A DNA stretch of 64,000 bases from Nansenia antarctica. Its lineage: Eukaryota; Chordata; Actinopteri; Argentiniformes; Microstomatidae. This document shows, piece after piece, positions 34,630 through 46,111 of the stretch. The stretch's first letter is position 1. The number at the start of each line of letters is the position of its first letter. The stretch is taken from positions 22,256,898 through 22,320,897 of the forward strand of contig OZ022342.1 in the NCBI GenBank assembly GCA_963989245.1. The letters run 5' to 3'. The notes below the pieces were generated by a model. It searched no databases. It was given only the letters and a program-made list of their open reading frames with translations, and had not been told where the DNA came from. Both the position numbers and the translations under genes were made by a program.

Positions 34630-36073
34630 CAGGGTTCGAGTTATGTGGGAGCCAATGGGAGTTGAGCTCCCATAGAGATGGTCTGAGACTCTCTGAGCTC
34701 CCATGAAGGCAGTAAAATCAAAAATCTGTGGGGGTCGCTAATAATACATTACCACAACTATTATTTGATCAAAATGTCAATGTAATGAATATTATTTAAT
34801 TTATATTATAAATATTGTAAAATAAACACGTTTTCCAAAAGAGCTACGCGCACCATTAATCTCCTGTGAATGACAGTAGGCCTTTGACTGCCTGCACTTC
34901 ACCACCAAGACACCATGGGGCGCAGTAGAATATTGTGCAACAGCAAAAGGTTGATTAATCAGCTGTGCGGTAAACCGTTGGAACACACAGTGCACAGCTG
35001 ATTAATCAATTAAACCAATAGAGTGAGACAGGATATGTTCATATACCAGTTGCCTTTCAGGAAGTAGTGAGATCGTGCACCTAGCCTATTATTGAGAAGC
35101 AAACATTCATTCATTAGCTATACAGGAGTATATACATACAGTAGCTACCATGCCGCCCCAAAAAAGGCAAATTGTTGACCCTCTCCCGTTCATCCAATCT
35201 TGGATAAAGAAAGGACATCGGACGTCAGCATCATGGGTTCCAGGACCGCGACCGCAGCCTACTGAAAACAGACCAAACAGGTCTATCTTGTCTCCGTAAA
35301 GGTAAGGTGGCTTTTACTTTTTACTAACCTAGTGTACATGTATTTTTCGCTCCTTCTGTATAGCAAAAATAACACAATTATTGGCCGAGATACATATGTG
35401 ACTATCGCTTTTATAGCTGTTGTTTCATGTGGGGCTGTTGATGTGGTGAAATGAGTAGCCTGCAGCTGTAGCGTCAGGATATGTTGGTATTTGAGGAGGA
35501 GGATGAGGATGAGGATGATGTTTCGGTACCGGTACCGTTTTTAAAGTATCGATTTGTCACCGGTATCGAATAAAACCCAAACTGTACCCAACCCTAACTA
35601 TATGTTTACATGCCAACTAATTAGCTAATTCATTTCTGTCATTTAGAGCTGAGGGGAGCAACAGAGAGACGGACAACAGGACAGTAACAGAGAGACAACG
35701 GGAGAGGAGAGCAATAGAGACTGAACTGAATGCACTGAACTTTTTTTTTTATTCTTTGCATTATTAACACTGTTGTGTTATTGTGTTATTAAAGTGTTTA
35801 AGTGTTTTATGGTAAAGCATTATGAGTGGTGTGTGTGCAGGGTGCTCGTGAGTTGTATATTTTGGGGAGGGGGGAGGCTTGTGTATGGGGGCGGGGGGTC
35901 CTCACACAAAGGAGTAGCCTAGGGCCACTGACCACCTTAATCCGCTACTGCCTATAGCTAATTAAAACTTGTAAGTCCCATCGCTGTGTGGGCATGATTC
36001 GCGCGTGCATGAGAACATTTCGCACTGTTATTTTGGAGACCCCCACAGAGATCAGCTTATAACTCGAACCCTG
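34630..36073 (-). mobile_element. 1,444-bp hAT element, copy 2
   Basis: Same ends as copy 1 in inverted orientation. Flanks are ctgctaac (34622-34629) and ttgctaac (36074-36081), an 8-bp target duplication with one mismatch. It differs from copy 3 at only a few positions by eye. Nested in the hAT-type element 34456-36756. Confidence 0.92.
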
Positions 36074-36326
36074 TTGCTAACACTGGAACCACGTTATGAA
36101 ACACCAGTATCAGGTGTCAGAAAGGCGCTTGACGACACACAGCGCCTTTCTGAAAAGTTAAAAGGCAGCTGCGCTTTTCTCTCGCTTTTTAAAAAGCAGC
36201 AGTTTTTTCCCTTTTCCCATAGGGTTGTATGTAAAAAGGCGCTGAAGGCCACGCTTTTTTCTTAAAAAATAAGTCAAGTGTAAACACCCCCTAATAAAGT
36301 CTTTCACGTTGCGTTCAGCCAATCAC

Positions 36327-36725
36327 TCAACCCGTTAGTTTGTTGTTTGCCGACGGCGCTGGGAATGTCAGTGGGAAGGTGCGCATCAGAGTACAGTACT
36401 GGCGGCAGTGTGAGGGGAATGATTCTCCACAAGATATGTAAACATCACCGAACTGCAGCTCTGGCAGCGACTTCGCTGTTTTTAGTGATTGAAATATTGC
36501 GGCGGGTGCTCTATATGGATCGCAAGTGTCCAAAATGTGTAGTTTGTTCACATATCTTAGTTTTTCTTCTTTTGAGAGGTGATCTAAATAATCGTTGCTT
36601 GAAACAGGTGGGAAAATGTGGGAGTGTCTGTCGATACCTCTGTTGGCCACCATGTAGCTTGCTACATCCCTATATTGTAGGCTAGTCTGCGCTATTTCTG
36701 CAAAGTTTTTTACGTTTCTGTGCAT
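36327..36725 (-). pseudogene. ORF in the second hAT element, function unknown
   Basis: 132 codons with a composition that looks protein-like. The segment LSKEEKLRYVNKL ... LPELQFGDVYIS is reminiscent of the N-terminal region of uncharacterised, transposon-linked (THAP/YqaJ-type) fish proteins; this is from memory of the family style only. No transposase motif is seen. It may be a fragment of a gene carried by the element. Confidence 0.45.
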
Positions 36726-36932
36726 ACTATGAAATCGAATCCTGCCGGCGCCACTGACCTAAAGTGTACCTTAAGATGGCCTCCTGGCCTCTTCCCCTTT
36801 ATCACACATTGACCATCTCTAAGTAATGTGATAGGACCATTGTCTGTGACTGTATTTACATACTATTGTTTATAAATAAGGGAGTGGGCCCAAAGGGAGC
36901 TCTCTCTGATTCCAGCACCTCTCTGATTCCAG

Positions 36933-37075
<143 letters not shown>

Positions 37076-37192
37076 CCAGACCAGACCAGGATCCAGCTTT
37101 GATATCTGTATACTTTTGTACTTTAAATAAATAGTCTTGAACTCAGAATTGTTCTTTGATTCATAACCAACAAGAGAAATTAACTACAATAG

Positions 37193-37628
37193 AATCAGTT
37201 TGGCATTCTTTACGCAAAAGTGCTGAATATCAGTGTCTGTGTATGGGTAAGAGTGTGTATGACTGTGTGTGCGTGTAAGTGTGTATGGCTAGATGTACGC
37301 TTTGTATAATTGTAAAATCAAAGCCTAATGCCTGAGGAAAACTTTCTTCCAGAGATGTAGCATGACCTGACCAGTAAAAACATTTAGAGATAGCGCTACC
37401 TTAACTGTCAGAGGGAGACTGTTCCACCGCTGAATAATAAAAAGAGCTCCATGCGGCAGTGCTGTTCACCCTAGCCACTGTGCAAGAGCGTACACTAGCT
37501 CTAGTATTGTGCTCATGCCGGGAGTGCACCATCCCAACTTGACTGCTCAGGTAAGCTGGGGCAGTCCCATTTATGACCCTGAACATAAGTTTCAGCTTGC
37601 GCTGCTCTACTGGAAACATGTTGACTAC
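37193..37628 (-). mobile_element. LINE C-terminal fragment
   Basis: The minus-strand frame 37401-37619 reads LMFRVINGTAPAYL and HNTRASVRSC, typical of the C-terminal domain after the RT in L2/CR1-like LINEs. The rest of the element is not present here. Confidence 0.65.
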
Positions 37629-37765
37629 TGTAGTCTATTAAGTTACCTGTTGGCTACTAAAATGAAGAATAGTTCTTGAGCAGTTTAAGACCATTTATTC
37701 AAACAAGGCATACACAGGATTACGATCGTCTGGTCTGGATCTGGTCAGCTGGGGGGTCGCAGGAA

Positions 37766-37845
<80 letters not shown>

Positions 37846-38160
37846 GAGCTGCTTGGTCAAGCTGAGAGGGGTGCTGGAATCAGAGAGAGCTCCCCTTGGG
37901 CCCCACACCCTTATTTATAAACAATAGTATGCAAATACAGTCACAGACAATGGCCTATCACCTTCACTGTAGAGATGGTCAAGATGTGAAAAGGGGAGAG
38001 CCCAATATGATGTCACCTGGCCTAAAGTCATTCCAGGCTAGGGCAGATTCACATGACCATATAAGGACAGTCAGTGTCCTGAGCATAGGGTCGTCATAAA
38101 ACCCCCATCTTCAGTAGAACAGGCCCACACCATGTGTGTTTCAAGTAAAAATATACTACA
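37629..38160 (-). repeat. Solo LTR 2 of the same family, inverted
   Basis: Begins TGTAGTATAT on the minus strand at 38160 and ends GACTACA at 37629. Target duplication ctac at 37625-37628 and 38161-38164. It aligns with solo LTR 1 (for example the gggcctgt and ctgtgactgtattt blocks) and has its own GA/CT expansion (37769-37846) in the same part of the LTR. Confidence 0.87.
37769..37846. repeat. (GA)n microsatellite in solo LTR 2
   Basis: About 78 bp of nearly pure GA, the inverted counterpart of the CT array in solo LTR 1. Confidence 0.95.
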
Positions 38161-38375
38161 CTACTATAAATTCATGTTCCCCAATATGGGTTCTGGAGGG
38201 AGCCGGGTGACGCCTGCGGTTGGCCTGGAGCTGGGACCTGACCTAAGCCCGCTTAAGTGCCGCCCGAACCCGCCTCCAGGTCTGACGACAGCAACCAACG
38301 TGGGCTCGGAGGGAGGGAACCTCTGCCTCCCCCTCTTGCTCTGGGAATAGAGGGGGCTGGTACTGCGCCCCCGGC

Positions 38376-39509
38376 CTATGAACCACTGTGAAGTAAAAGG
38401 GTTGCAACGCAAGGTACCACCGGGTGATCCTCGCGTAACGCGTTGGTATCCTTCATGCGGTGGAGCCACTGTAGGGGAGCATGGTCGGAGTAGAGGGTGG
38501 ACGAGTGCCCCAGCAGGTAGTACCGGAGGGCGCCGACCGCCCACCGAATGGCCAGGCACTCCTTCTCCACCGTGCTGTACCTGCCCTCCCGCTCCGACAG
38601 CTTCCGGCTCAGGTACAGCACCGGACGGTCTGCTCCCTCCACCTGCTGGGTCAGCACCGCCCCCAGCCCTCTATCCGACGCGTCTGTCTGCAGAGAAAAA
38701 GGGATATTAAAATTAGGAGCATACAAGACTGTCTCTCCACAGAGGGCGTTCTTAATCCCATCGAACGCCACTTGGCACAGCTCACTCCATTGGACCGGAT
38801 CTTCCCCTTCCGGGTGAGGTCAGTAAGGGGGCTGGCCAGCTCCGAAGGAACCCAGGAACCGCCTCACGTCCTTCCGGATCCTGGGCCGCGGGGCAGCGGC
38901 GATCGCAGTGGTTTTGTCCACCTGCGGCCGCACCTCCCCGCCTCCCAGGATGTACCCCAGATACCGGATCTCCCCCCACCCGATCACGCACTTCGCCGGG
39001 TTAGCCGTCAGCCCCGCCTGCCTCAACGACTGTAGTACCGCAGCAACCCTCTGCATATGCTGCGGCCAGGTGTCCGCATAGATGACAATGTCATCTAAGT
39101 ACGCCGCAGCATACGCAGAGTGCGGTCGCAGAATAAGGTCCATCAGCCGCTGAAACGTGGCCGGGGCCCCAAACAAGCCGAACGGAAGCGCGGTGAACTG
39201 GAATAAACCCCGCGGGGTAGAAAATGCATTTTTTTCCCGGGATACCGGCGATAATGGTATCTGCCAGTATCCCTTCGTGCAATCCAATGTTGTGTAATAC
39301 TTAGCCGTGCCAAGCCGGTCCAGGAGCTCGTCGATCCGGGGCATAGGGTAGGCATCGAACTTTGACACAGAATTCACCCGTCTATAGTCAACACAGAACC
39401 GTACAGACCCATCGCGCTTTGCCACCAACACGATGGGGCTGCACCAGTCGCTGTGCGACTCCTCGACCATGCCCAGTTTTAGCATAGAGTCTAATTCCCG
39501 GCTCACCAC
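38376..39509 (-). pseudogene. Gmr1-type reverse transcriptase/RNase H
   Basis: RT core in the frame 38820-39509, with catalytic YLDDIVIY and the primer-grip region (RYLGYILGGGEV). A frame break near 38800 then leads into RNase H (38376-38771), with first Asp in TDASDRG, Glu in VEKECLAIRWAV and Asp in LYSDHAPLQWL. A further frameshifted C-terminus reaches about 38200. Confidence 0.82.
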
Positions 39510-39574
39510 ATCTCGTTTGTGAGCCGGCAGCCTGTATGGCCGCGTACGTACCGTAACATCTGATTGCGTAACTA

Positions 39575-41018
39575 CAGGGTTCGAGTTATGTGGGAGCCAA
39601 TGGGAGCTGAGCTCCCATAGAGATGGTCTGAGACTCTCTGAGCTCCCATGAAGGCAGTAAAATCTAAAATCTGTGGGGGTCGCTAATAATACATTACCAC
39701 AACTATTATTTGATCAAAATGTCAATGTAATGAATATTATTTAATTTATATTATAAATATTGTAAAATAAACACGTTTTCCAAAAGAGCTACGCGCACCA
39801 TTAATCTCCTGTGAATGACAGTAGGCCTTTGACTGCCTGCACTTCACCACCAAGACACCATGGGGCGCAGTAGAATATTGTGCAACAGCAAAAGGTTGAT
39901 TAATCAGCTGTGCGGTAAACCGTTGGAACACACAGTGCACAGCTGATTAATCAATTAAACCAATAGAGTGAGACAGGATATGTTCATATACCAGTTGCCT
40001 TTCAGGAAGTAGTGAGATCGTGCACCTAGCCTATTATTGAGAAGCAAACATTCATTCATTAGCTATACAGGAGTATATACATACAGTAGCTACCATGCCG
40101 CCCCAAAAAAGGCAAATTGTTGACCCTCTCCCGTTCATCCAATCTTGGATAAAGAAAGGACATCGGACGTCAGCATCATGGGTTCCAGGACCGCGACCGC
40201 AGCCTACTGAAAACAGACCAAACAGGTCTATCTTGTCTCCGTAAAGGTAAGGTGGCTTTTACTTTTTACTAACCTAGTGTACATGTATTTTTCGCTCCTT
40301 CTGTATAGCAAAAATAACACAATTATTGGCCGAGATACATATGTGACTATCGCTTTTATAGCTGTTGTTTCATGTGGGGCTGTTGATGTGGTGAAATGAG
40401 TAGCCTGCAGCTGTAGCGTCAGGATATGTTGGTATTTGAGGAGGAGGATGAGGATGAGGATGATGTTTCGGTACCGGTACCGTTTTTAAAGTATCGATTT
40501 GTCACCGGTATCGAATAAAACCCAAACTGTACCCAACCCTAACTATATGTTTACATGCCAACTAATTAGCTAATTCATTTCTGTCATTTAGAGCTGAGGG
40601 GAGCAACAGAGAGACGGACAACAGGACAGTAACAGAGAGACAACGGGAGAGGAGAGCAATAGAGACTGAACTGAATGCACTGAACTTTTTTTTTTATTCT
40701 TTGCATTATTAACACTGTTGTGTTATTGTGTTATTAAAGTGTTTAAGTGTTTTATGGTAAAGCATTATGAGTGGTGTGTGTGCAGGGTGCTCGTGAGTTG
40801 TATATTTTGGGGAGGGGGGAGGCTTGTGTATGGGGGCGGGGGGTCCTCACACAAAGGAGTAGCCTAGGGCCACTGACCACCTTAATCCGCTACTGCCTAT
40901 AGCTAATTAAAACTTGTAAGTCCCATCGCTGTGTGGGCATGATTCGCGCGTGCATGAGAACATTTCGCACTGTTATTTTGGAGACCCCCACAGAGATCAG
41001 CTTATAACTCGAACCCTG
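39575..41018 (-). mobile_element. 1,444-bp hAT element, copy 3
   Basis: Exact 8-bp target duplication cgtaacta at 39567-39574 and 41019-41026. Same length, ends and orientation as copy 2. Inserted between integrase and RT of the Gmr1-type element. All three copies contain a short possible first exon starting MPPQKRQIVDPLPFIQSW (40095 onward on the + strand) with a splice donor (aaag/gtaagg) and a downstream acceptor-like tttag, as if the middle of a transposase gene was deleted. Confidence 0.94.
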
Positions 41019-41070
41019 CGTAACTATGAGTACGACCGGGTATAGGGGAGAACACATCCGCGAAGTTATG

Positions 41071-41735
41071 TTACAATTTATCAACGTCCGCCCACTGGCT
41101 CGCAGAGAGATGGTCTCCTAAGCAGGTTGGGGCGCTAATACTAGTTTTTGGGACCTCCGGCCCGAACTCATCTCTCTTGGGAAGCAGCGACACCAGGGAA
41201 ACAGGGACCACGTCGTTCAAATTTTTTAGGAGATTAATATGGTATATTTGTGTGCTATCCGAGCGCACTACCTCGTAGTCTACATCCCCAATTCGCTGTG
41301 TGACCGCGAACGGCCCTTGCCACTTGGTGAGTAATTTAGAGCTAGACGTGGGCAGTAATACGAGGACTTTGTCTCCCGTTGCGAAATTGCGTAGGCTAGT
41401 CCCTCTGTCGTACAGCCGTTTTTGACGCTCCTGGGCCTCGAGCAAATGCTCCCGTGACATAACCCCCAGTGAGTGGAGCTTTGCTCGTAGGTCCAGGACG
41501 TATTGAATTTCATTTTTACTGTCACTAGACCCTTCCTCCCAGCTTTCTTTAATCAGGTCTAGGACGCCCCGTGGCTTGCGCCCGTACAGGAGCTCAAAGG
41601 GGGAAAACCCCGTGGAAGCCTGGGGTACTTCCCGCACTGCGAAAACAACAGAGGGTCTAACCACTTATGCCAATTACGACTATCTTCGTGTATGAACTTA
41701 CGGATCATTGATTTAAGCGTTACATTCAAGTTAAT
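41071..41735 (-). pseudogene. Gmr1-type integrase C-terminal region
   Basis: Frames 41559-41735 (LKSMIRKFIHEDSRNWHKWL) and 41071-41664 (VREVPQASTGFSPFELL) join by a small frameshift. They represent the end of the integrase catalytic core and the GPY/F-type domain, followed by a linker that leads towards RT. The integrase catalytic triad region is truncated away. Confidence 0.8.
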
Positions 41736-41928
41736 AAGTAATACATGAAGCAGCACAACGAAACACTCAAGTCCATAGCTCAAATCCACAGAAAATAGAA
41801 CTCCACACAACTTTCCCCAACAACATCACACGTTTTCTACCTAGGCGATTGGGGGTCACAGGACAGGGAGTGCTTGGCATAGAACTGCTGGACCTGGAGG
41901 TACTCGGCATATGAGTGCTGGAGGTACT

Positions 41929-42129
41929 TGTGACGATTGGATACTCCTACCACTAGGTGTCAGTAGAGGTCCTTGTTATAGGACAGGACCGGAGATGATG
42001 TAGTGGTAGTGACAGGACAGGAACTAATAGGTACTAGGTAGATGGAGTTGATGTAACCAGAGCACGTGAATAAAAGTTATAAAAAGATTCTCATTGAACT
42101 GTTTCTCATTGAACGACACGAACAACACA
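41929..42129 (+). repeat. 5' LTR of the Mag-type element
   Basis: 201 bp from TGTGACGATT to ACAACACA, same as the 3' LTR by eye. Confidence 0.95.
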
Positions 42130-42148
42130 TGGTACCAGGAGTAAAACA

Positions 42149-45100
42149 GTGCAAGATACAACTGTGAAATGCGACATGGATTCAGTGAAGCCACCGACGA
42201 GTCTGCAACTGACGGGGAATGTCGACAGCAATTGGCGCACTTTTAAACAACAGTTTCTACTCTACATTACAGCGTTGGGATTGGAAACGAAGCCGGACAC
42301 CAGGAAAGTAGCACTCTTACTAACAATAGCAGGCCCACAAGCCATAGAAGTGTATAACACGTTCGTGTTTGAGGAAGAAGATGATAACGAGAAGCTGGAT
42401 AAAGTGCTCGGGAAATTTGATGCCCATTGCTCTCCCAAAAAGAACGAGACGTACGAGAGATATGTGTTCCGTTCTAGAATCCAGCAGCAGGGCGAGCCTT
42501 TCGATAGTTTTCTGACTGACCTAAAGCTAAAAGCACGGTCATGTAACTTTGCTACACTAAAGGACTCCATGATCAGGGACCAGATCGTAGTTGGTGTGGA
42601 GGATAAAAAGGTCAGGGAAAGGCTGCTGAGGGAAGCTGAGTTGACATTAGAGGGGGCAATCAAGATCTGTCATGCGAGTGAGCTGTCCCGGATTCACGCG
42701 AGGACGTTCGGCGAGATGGCAGCGGGCTCCATGAAAGTGAGTGATGATGTGACAGTTGCCGCGGTCTTCTACAAAGGAAAACAACGCGCACAAACGCAAC
42801 GGACAGACGGTGAGACGTTCAACTGCAAACGCTGTGGCTCGCAGCACAAGCCAAGGGAGTGTCCAGCTTTTGGTAAGCAATGCTCTCATTGTAAAGGAAA
42901 TAACCACTTTGCCAAACAGTGCTTCTCTAAAGGGAAAGAGAAAAGGATGGGAAAACCTGTAAATATAGTGGGGGAAGACACTGAAACTGACAGTGACAGT
43001 GACCCATATGTTGTTGGCATGGTGGGCTGTGAAGTAGAGCCACAGAAGCAGATAAATGCTGTCAAGCAAGATAAATGGATAGTACCACTGCAAATAAATG
43101 GGACTATAGTCACTCTGAAACTAGACACTGGTGCAAAAGCAAATCTAATCAGCATGTCTGACATCAAAGCAATGAAAGAAAAGCCAAAAATTCAAAGAAA
43201 AATGCTTGAGCTTAAGGACTATAATGGACAGAGAATTGACTGTTTAGGCACATGCAAGCTGAAAGTAACAGTGAAAAGGAAAGTGCACCACTTACTCTTC
43301 TCTGTGGTAGCTGAAGGACTAGACTCACTGATAGGTGATAAAGCATGCGAAGATTTAGAGCTGGTGAAAAGAGTGTACTGCATCAACACAACTGTGAGCA
43401 CATCTAGTGACTCTGTTGAATCCATAGTGCAGAGCTATTCAGATGTGTTCAAGGGCTTTGGTGAACTGCCATTCACCTATAAAATCCAGCTCAAAGAAAA
43501 TGCACAGCCAGTTGTGCATGCTGCACGAAGGGTCCCAGCACCATTGAGAGACCGTCTAAAGGAGGAACTAAACAGGATGACAACACTGGGTGTAATAAGG
43601 AAGATTGAAGAACCAACAGACTGGGTCAATTCAATGGTGTGTGTGAAAAAGAAAAACGGTGACCTAAGAATATGCATGGACCCAAAAGATCTAAACGAGA
43701 ACATCAGGCGTGAACACTACCAGATACCCAAGCGTGAGGAAATCACCTGTGAAATGGCGGGTGCAAGATACTTCACAAAGCTTGATGCATCACAAGGGTT
43801 CTGGCAACTCAAATTAGAAGAGAGCAGCACCAAATATTGCACCTTCAACACTCCTTTTGGTCGATACCGCTTCCTCAGACTTCCATTTGGAATAATCTCT
43901 GCGTCTGAAATATTTCATAGAGCAGTGGAACACATCATCGAGGGGCTGGATGGAGTTCGAGCCTATGTGGACGACATCATTGTCTGGGGCTCCACAATCC
44001 AAGAACACAATGAGAGGCTGACAAAAGTGCTGGAGAGCATACGGAAGAATGGACTGAAGCTCAACAGGAGCAAATGCCAGTTTGGAGTTCAGGAAATAGT
44101 CTTCCTTGGAGACAAGCTCTCAGCACAAGGTGTCCAACCCGACCAGGAGAAAATCAACGCCATACTCGACATGCCGAGGCCCACAGACAAAACAGGGGTG
44201 CTACGCATCATGGGGATGGTCAACTTTATAGGTAAATTTATCCCCAACCTATCAGCGAAAACATCCTGCATCCGTGGGCTCCTGCACAATGAGAGTGTGT
44301 TCAAGTGGACCTCCAAACATGAGCATGAATGGCAAGTGCTCCAGAGAGCACTAACCACTGCACCTGTGCTAACATTCTTCGACCACACAAAGAGGATCAA
44401 AGTGTCCACAGATGCATCAAAAGATGGGATTGGTGCAGTACTCCTTCAGGCTGAGGGTGAACACTGGAAACCGGTAGCCTATGCATCTAGGTCTATGACA
44501 GAAACTGAGTGTCGTTACGCTCAAATAGAAAAGGAGTGTTTAGGGCTAGTGTTTGGGCTAGAGAGGTTCCACAGCTACGTATATGGCCTCCCCTGCTTCA
44601 CTGTAGAGACAGACCATCGTCCATTAGTCGCTATAATCAAAAAGAATCTGAATGAGATGTCACCAAGAATACAGCGAATGATGATGAGATTGCAAAGATA
44701 CGACTTTGGACTGATCTACACACCAGGAAAGCATCTAGTACTCGCTGACGCACTCTCGCGAGCACCAACAGGGGACAGTGTCAGTACAACTGAAGAGGAT
44801 GTTCAGAGGCATGTGAACATGGTGTCTGCTGTGCTTCCTGTATCAGACTCCAAGTCCAGACAGATAGCTGAGGAAACAGCGAAAGACACAGAGCTGCAAC
44901 AAGTCATCGACAACATGCAAAATGGATGGCCTCCAGGTTCCTGTCCACAGTTCTTCCATGTCAGAGGTGAGCTGAGTGTAGTCTATGGGCTGCTGTTGCT
45001 AAAACACGACAGAATCATCATCCCAAGAGCTCTGAGGCAGGACATGCTACGGAGGATCCATGAAGGTCATCTCGGTGTCGCAAAGTGTAAAAGAAGGGCG

Positions 45101-46111
45101 AGAGATACTGTCTACTGGCCTGGAATCAACAAAGACATAGAGAGACTGATAAGCAGGTGTCAAACATGTCAGGAGCATAGGAACAAGCAAACCAAAGAGC
45201 CCATGATAGTAGCTGATGTGCCAGCAGCACCGTGGCACAAGGTAGGAATGGACTTGTTTCATCTCAAAGGAAGAGACTATGTAATAGTCATTGACTATTA
45301 TTCCAACTTCCCTGAAATGGCACTGCTAGCAAACATGTCATCAGCCTGTGTCATAACACACACAAAATCGATCTTTGCCAGACATGGCATACCACATACC
45401 GTTGTGTCTGATAACGGACCATGCTTCAGTAGCGGAGAGTGGAGAGAGTTTGCAGAACAGTACGACTTCAATCATGTGACCTCCAGTCCTCTCTATGCAC
45501 AGTCTAATGGAAAGGCTGAGAAAGGAGTCCACATTCTCAAGCAACTCCTGAAGAAAGCTGCTGACAGTGACTCAGATCCATACCTTGCTCTACTCAGCTA
45601 CAGAGCATCACCTCTTGAGTGTGGACTGTCACCTGCTGAGTTGCTCATGAAGAGAAAGCTTCGTACCACACTGCCGAGTTACTCACAGCAAAGAAGACGT
45701 CCAAAGCTGAAACAAAAGCTACAGCTACAGAAGATGAAGCAGAAGTCATTCTATGACAGAACAGCCAAGCAGCTTCCACCACTCTCAAGCGACGACACAG
45801 TCAGGATTCAAGATCCTGGTGGATGGAAGACAAAAGCCACTGTTCTTGACGAAGTCGCTCCACGGTCATTCACGGTGAGAACAGAAGAAGGACAAATCTT
45901 CAGACGCAATCGCCGCAGTCTCCTAAAAACTCCAGAAGCTGTTCCAGAGCTCAGTGAAGCCTGCAGTGAGTCTGAGCCCATCCGTCCACTTCCAAGTGAC
46001 TGTAACACAGACAGATATACTGAACCACACACTAACACACACATGTCAAGTGAACCTGTGATAAGAAGATCCACAAGACACATCACAAAGCCTGATAGAC
46101 TGAACTTGTAA
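42149..46111 (+). CDS. Gag-Pol polyprotein of the Mag-type retrotransposon
   Basis: 1,320 codons without a stop, gag and pol fused in one frame. Domains by residue: gag to about 220; two zinc knuckles near 224-260 (CKRCGSQHKPREC and CSHCKGNNHFAKQC), a feature of the Mag clade; aspartic protease LKLDTGAKANLIS near 326; RT with YVDDIIVWG near 606; RNase H with STDASKDGIGAVL near 753; integrase zinc domain (H-H then CQTCQEH) near 970-1015; catalytic Asp/Asp/Glu in GMDLFHL, VSDNGPCFS and SNGKAEKGV, near 1033, 1087 and 1120. No chromodomain seen. The ATG at 42149 lies 20 bp after the LTR; an internal ATG at 42176 is an alternative start. All catalytic motifs are intact. Confidence 0.95.
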   Translation: MQDTTVKCDMDSVKPPTSLQLTGNVDSNWRTFKQQFLLYITALGLETKPDTRKVALLLTIAGPQAIEVYNTFVFEEEDDNEKLDKVLGKFDAHCSPKKNETYERYVFRSRIQQQGEPFDSFLTDLKLKARSCNFATLKDSMIRDQIVVGVEDKKVRERLLREAELTLEGAIKICHASELSRIHARTFGEMAAGSMKVSDDVTVAAVFYKGKQRAQTQRTDGETFNCKRCGSQHKPRECPAFGKQCSHCKGNNHFAKQCFSKGKEKRMGKPVNIVGEDTETDSDSDPYVVGMVGCEVEPQKQINAVKQDKWIVPLQINGTIVTLKLDTGAKANLISMSDIKAMKEKPKIQRKMLELKDYNGQRIDCLGTCKLKVTVKRKVHHLLFSVVAEGLDSLIGDKACEDLELVKRVYCINTTVSTSSDSVESIVQSYSDVFKGFGELPFTYKIQLKENAQPVVHAARRVPAPLRDRLKEELNRMTTLGVIRKIEEPTDWVNSMVCVKKKNGDLRICMDPKDLNENIRREHYQIPKREEITCEMAGARYFTKLDASQGFWQLKLEESSTKYCTFNTPFGRYRFLRLPFGIISASEIFHRAVEHIIEGLDGVRAYVDDIIVWGSTIQEHNERLTKVLESIRKNGLKLNRSKCQFGVQEIVFLGDKLSAQGVQPDQEKINAILDMPRPTDKTGVLRIMGMVNFIGKFIPNLSAKTSCIRGLLHNESVFKWTSKHEHEWQVLQRALTTAPVLTFFDHTKRIKVSTDASKDGIGAVLLQAEGEHWKPVAYASRSMTETECRYAQIEKECLGLVFGLERFHSYVYGLPCFTVETDHRPLVAIIKKNLNEMSPRIQRMMMRLQRYDFGLIYTPGKHLVLADALSRAPTGDSVSTTEEDVQRHVNMVSAVLPVSDSKSRQIAEETAKDTELQQVIDNMQNGWPPGSCPQFFHVRGELSVVYGLLLLKHDRIIIPRALRQDMLRRIHEGHLGVAKCKRRARDTVYWPGINKDIERLISRCQTCQEHRNKQTKEPMIVADVPAAPWHKVGMDLFHLKGRDYVIVIDYYSNFPEMALLANMSSACVITHTKSIFARHGIPHTVVSDNGPCFSSGEWREFAEQYDFNHVTSSPLYAQSNGKAEKGVHILKQLLKKAADSDSDPYLALLSYRASPLECGLSPAELLMKRKLRTTLPSYSQQRRRPKLKQKLQLQKMKQKSFYDRTAKQLPPLSSDDTVRIQDPGGWKTKATVLDEVAPRSFTVRTEEGQIFRRNRRSLLKTPEAVPELSEACSESEPIRPLPSDCNTDRYTEPHTNTHMSSEPVIRRSTRHITKPDRLNL

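Larger units (their letters stand above)
34456..36756. mobile_element. Second hAT-type element with a captured-looking ORF
   Basis: Ends CAGTGGCGCAGGCAG and the inverted complement of CAGTGGCGCCGGCAG. Target duplication acctaaag at 34448-34455 and 36757-36764 (8 bp). Without the 1,444-bp hAT nested at 34630-36073 it is about 0.86 kb. It contains a 132-codon minus-strand ORF (36327-36725) that is not a hAT transposase. Confidence 0.82.
38200..41735 (-). mobile_element. Gmr1-type Gypsy retrotransposon fragment, broken
   Basis: Minus-strand Ty3/Gypsy remains in which the integrase C-terminus (41071-41735) lies upstream of RT (38820-39509) and RNase H (38376-38771). That order is unusual for Gypsy and is the known feature of Gmr1-type elements from fish. 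Recognisable blocks: FSPFELLYGRKPRGVLDL and WQGPFAVTQRIGDVDYEV (integrase GPY/F), VDYRRVNSVSKFDAYPMPR, ALPFGLFGAPATFQRLM, YLDDIVIYAD (RT), then TDASDRGLGAVLTQQ (RNase H). It is 5' truncated, lacks visible LTRs, contains an in-frame TAA near 41065 and frameshifts, and is interrupted by hAT copy 3. Confidence 0.88.

Noticed and set aside
39746..39940. 64-codon ORF shared by the three hAT copies as a gene
   Set aside because: It is present because the element is repeated; it has no transposase motif and no coding evidence beyond an open frame.
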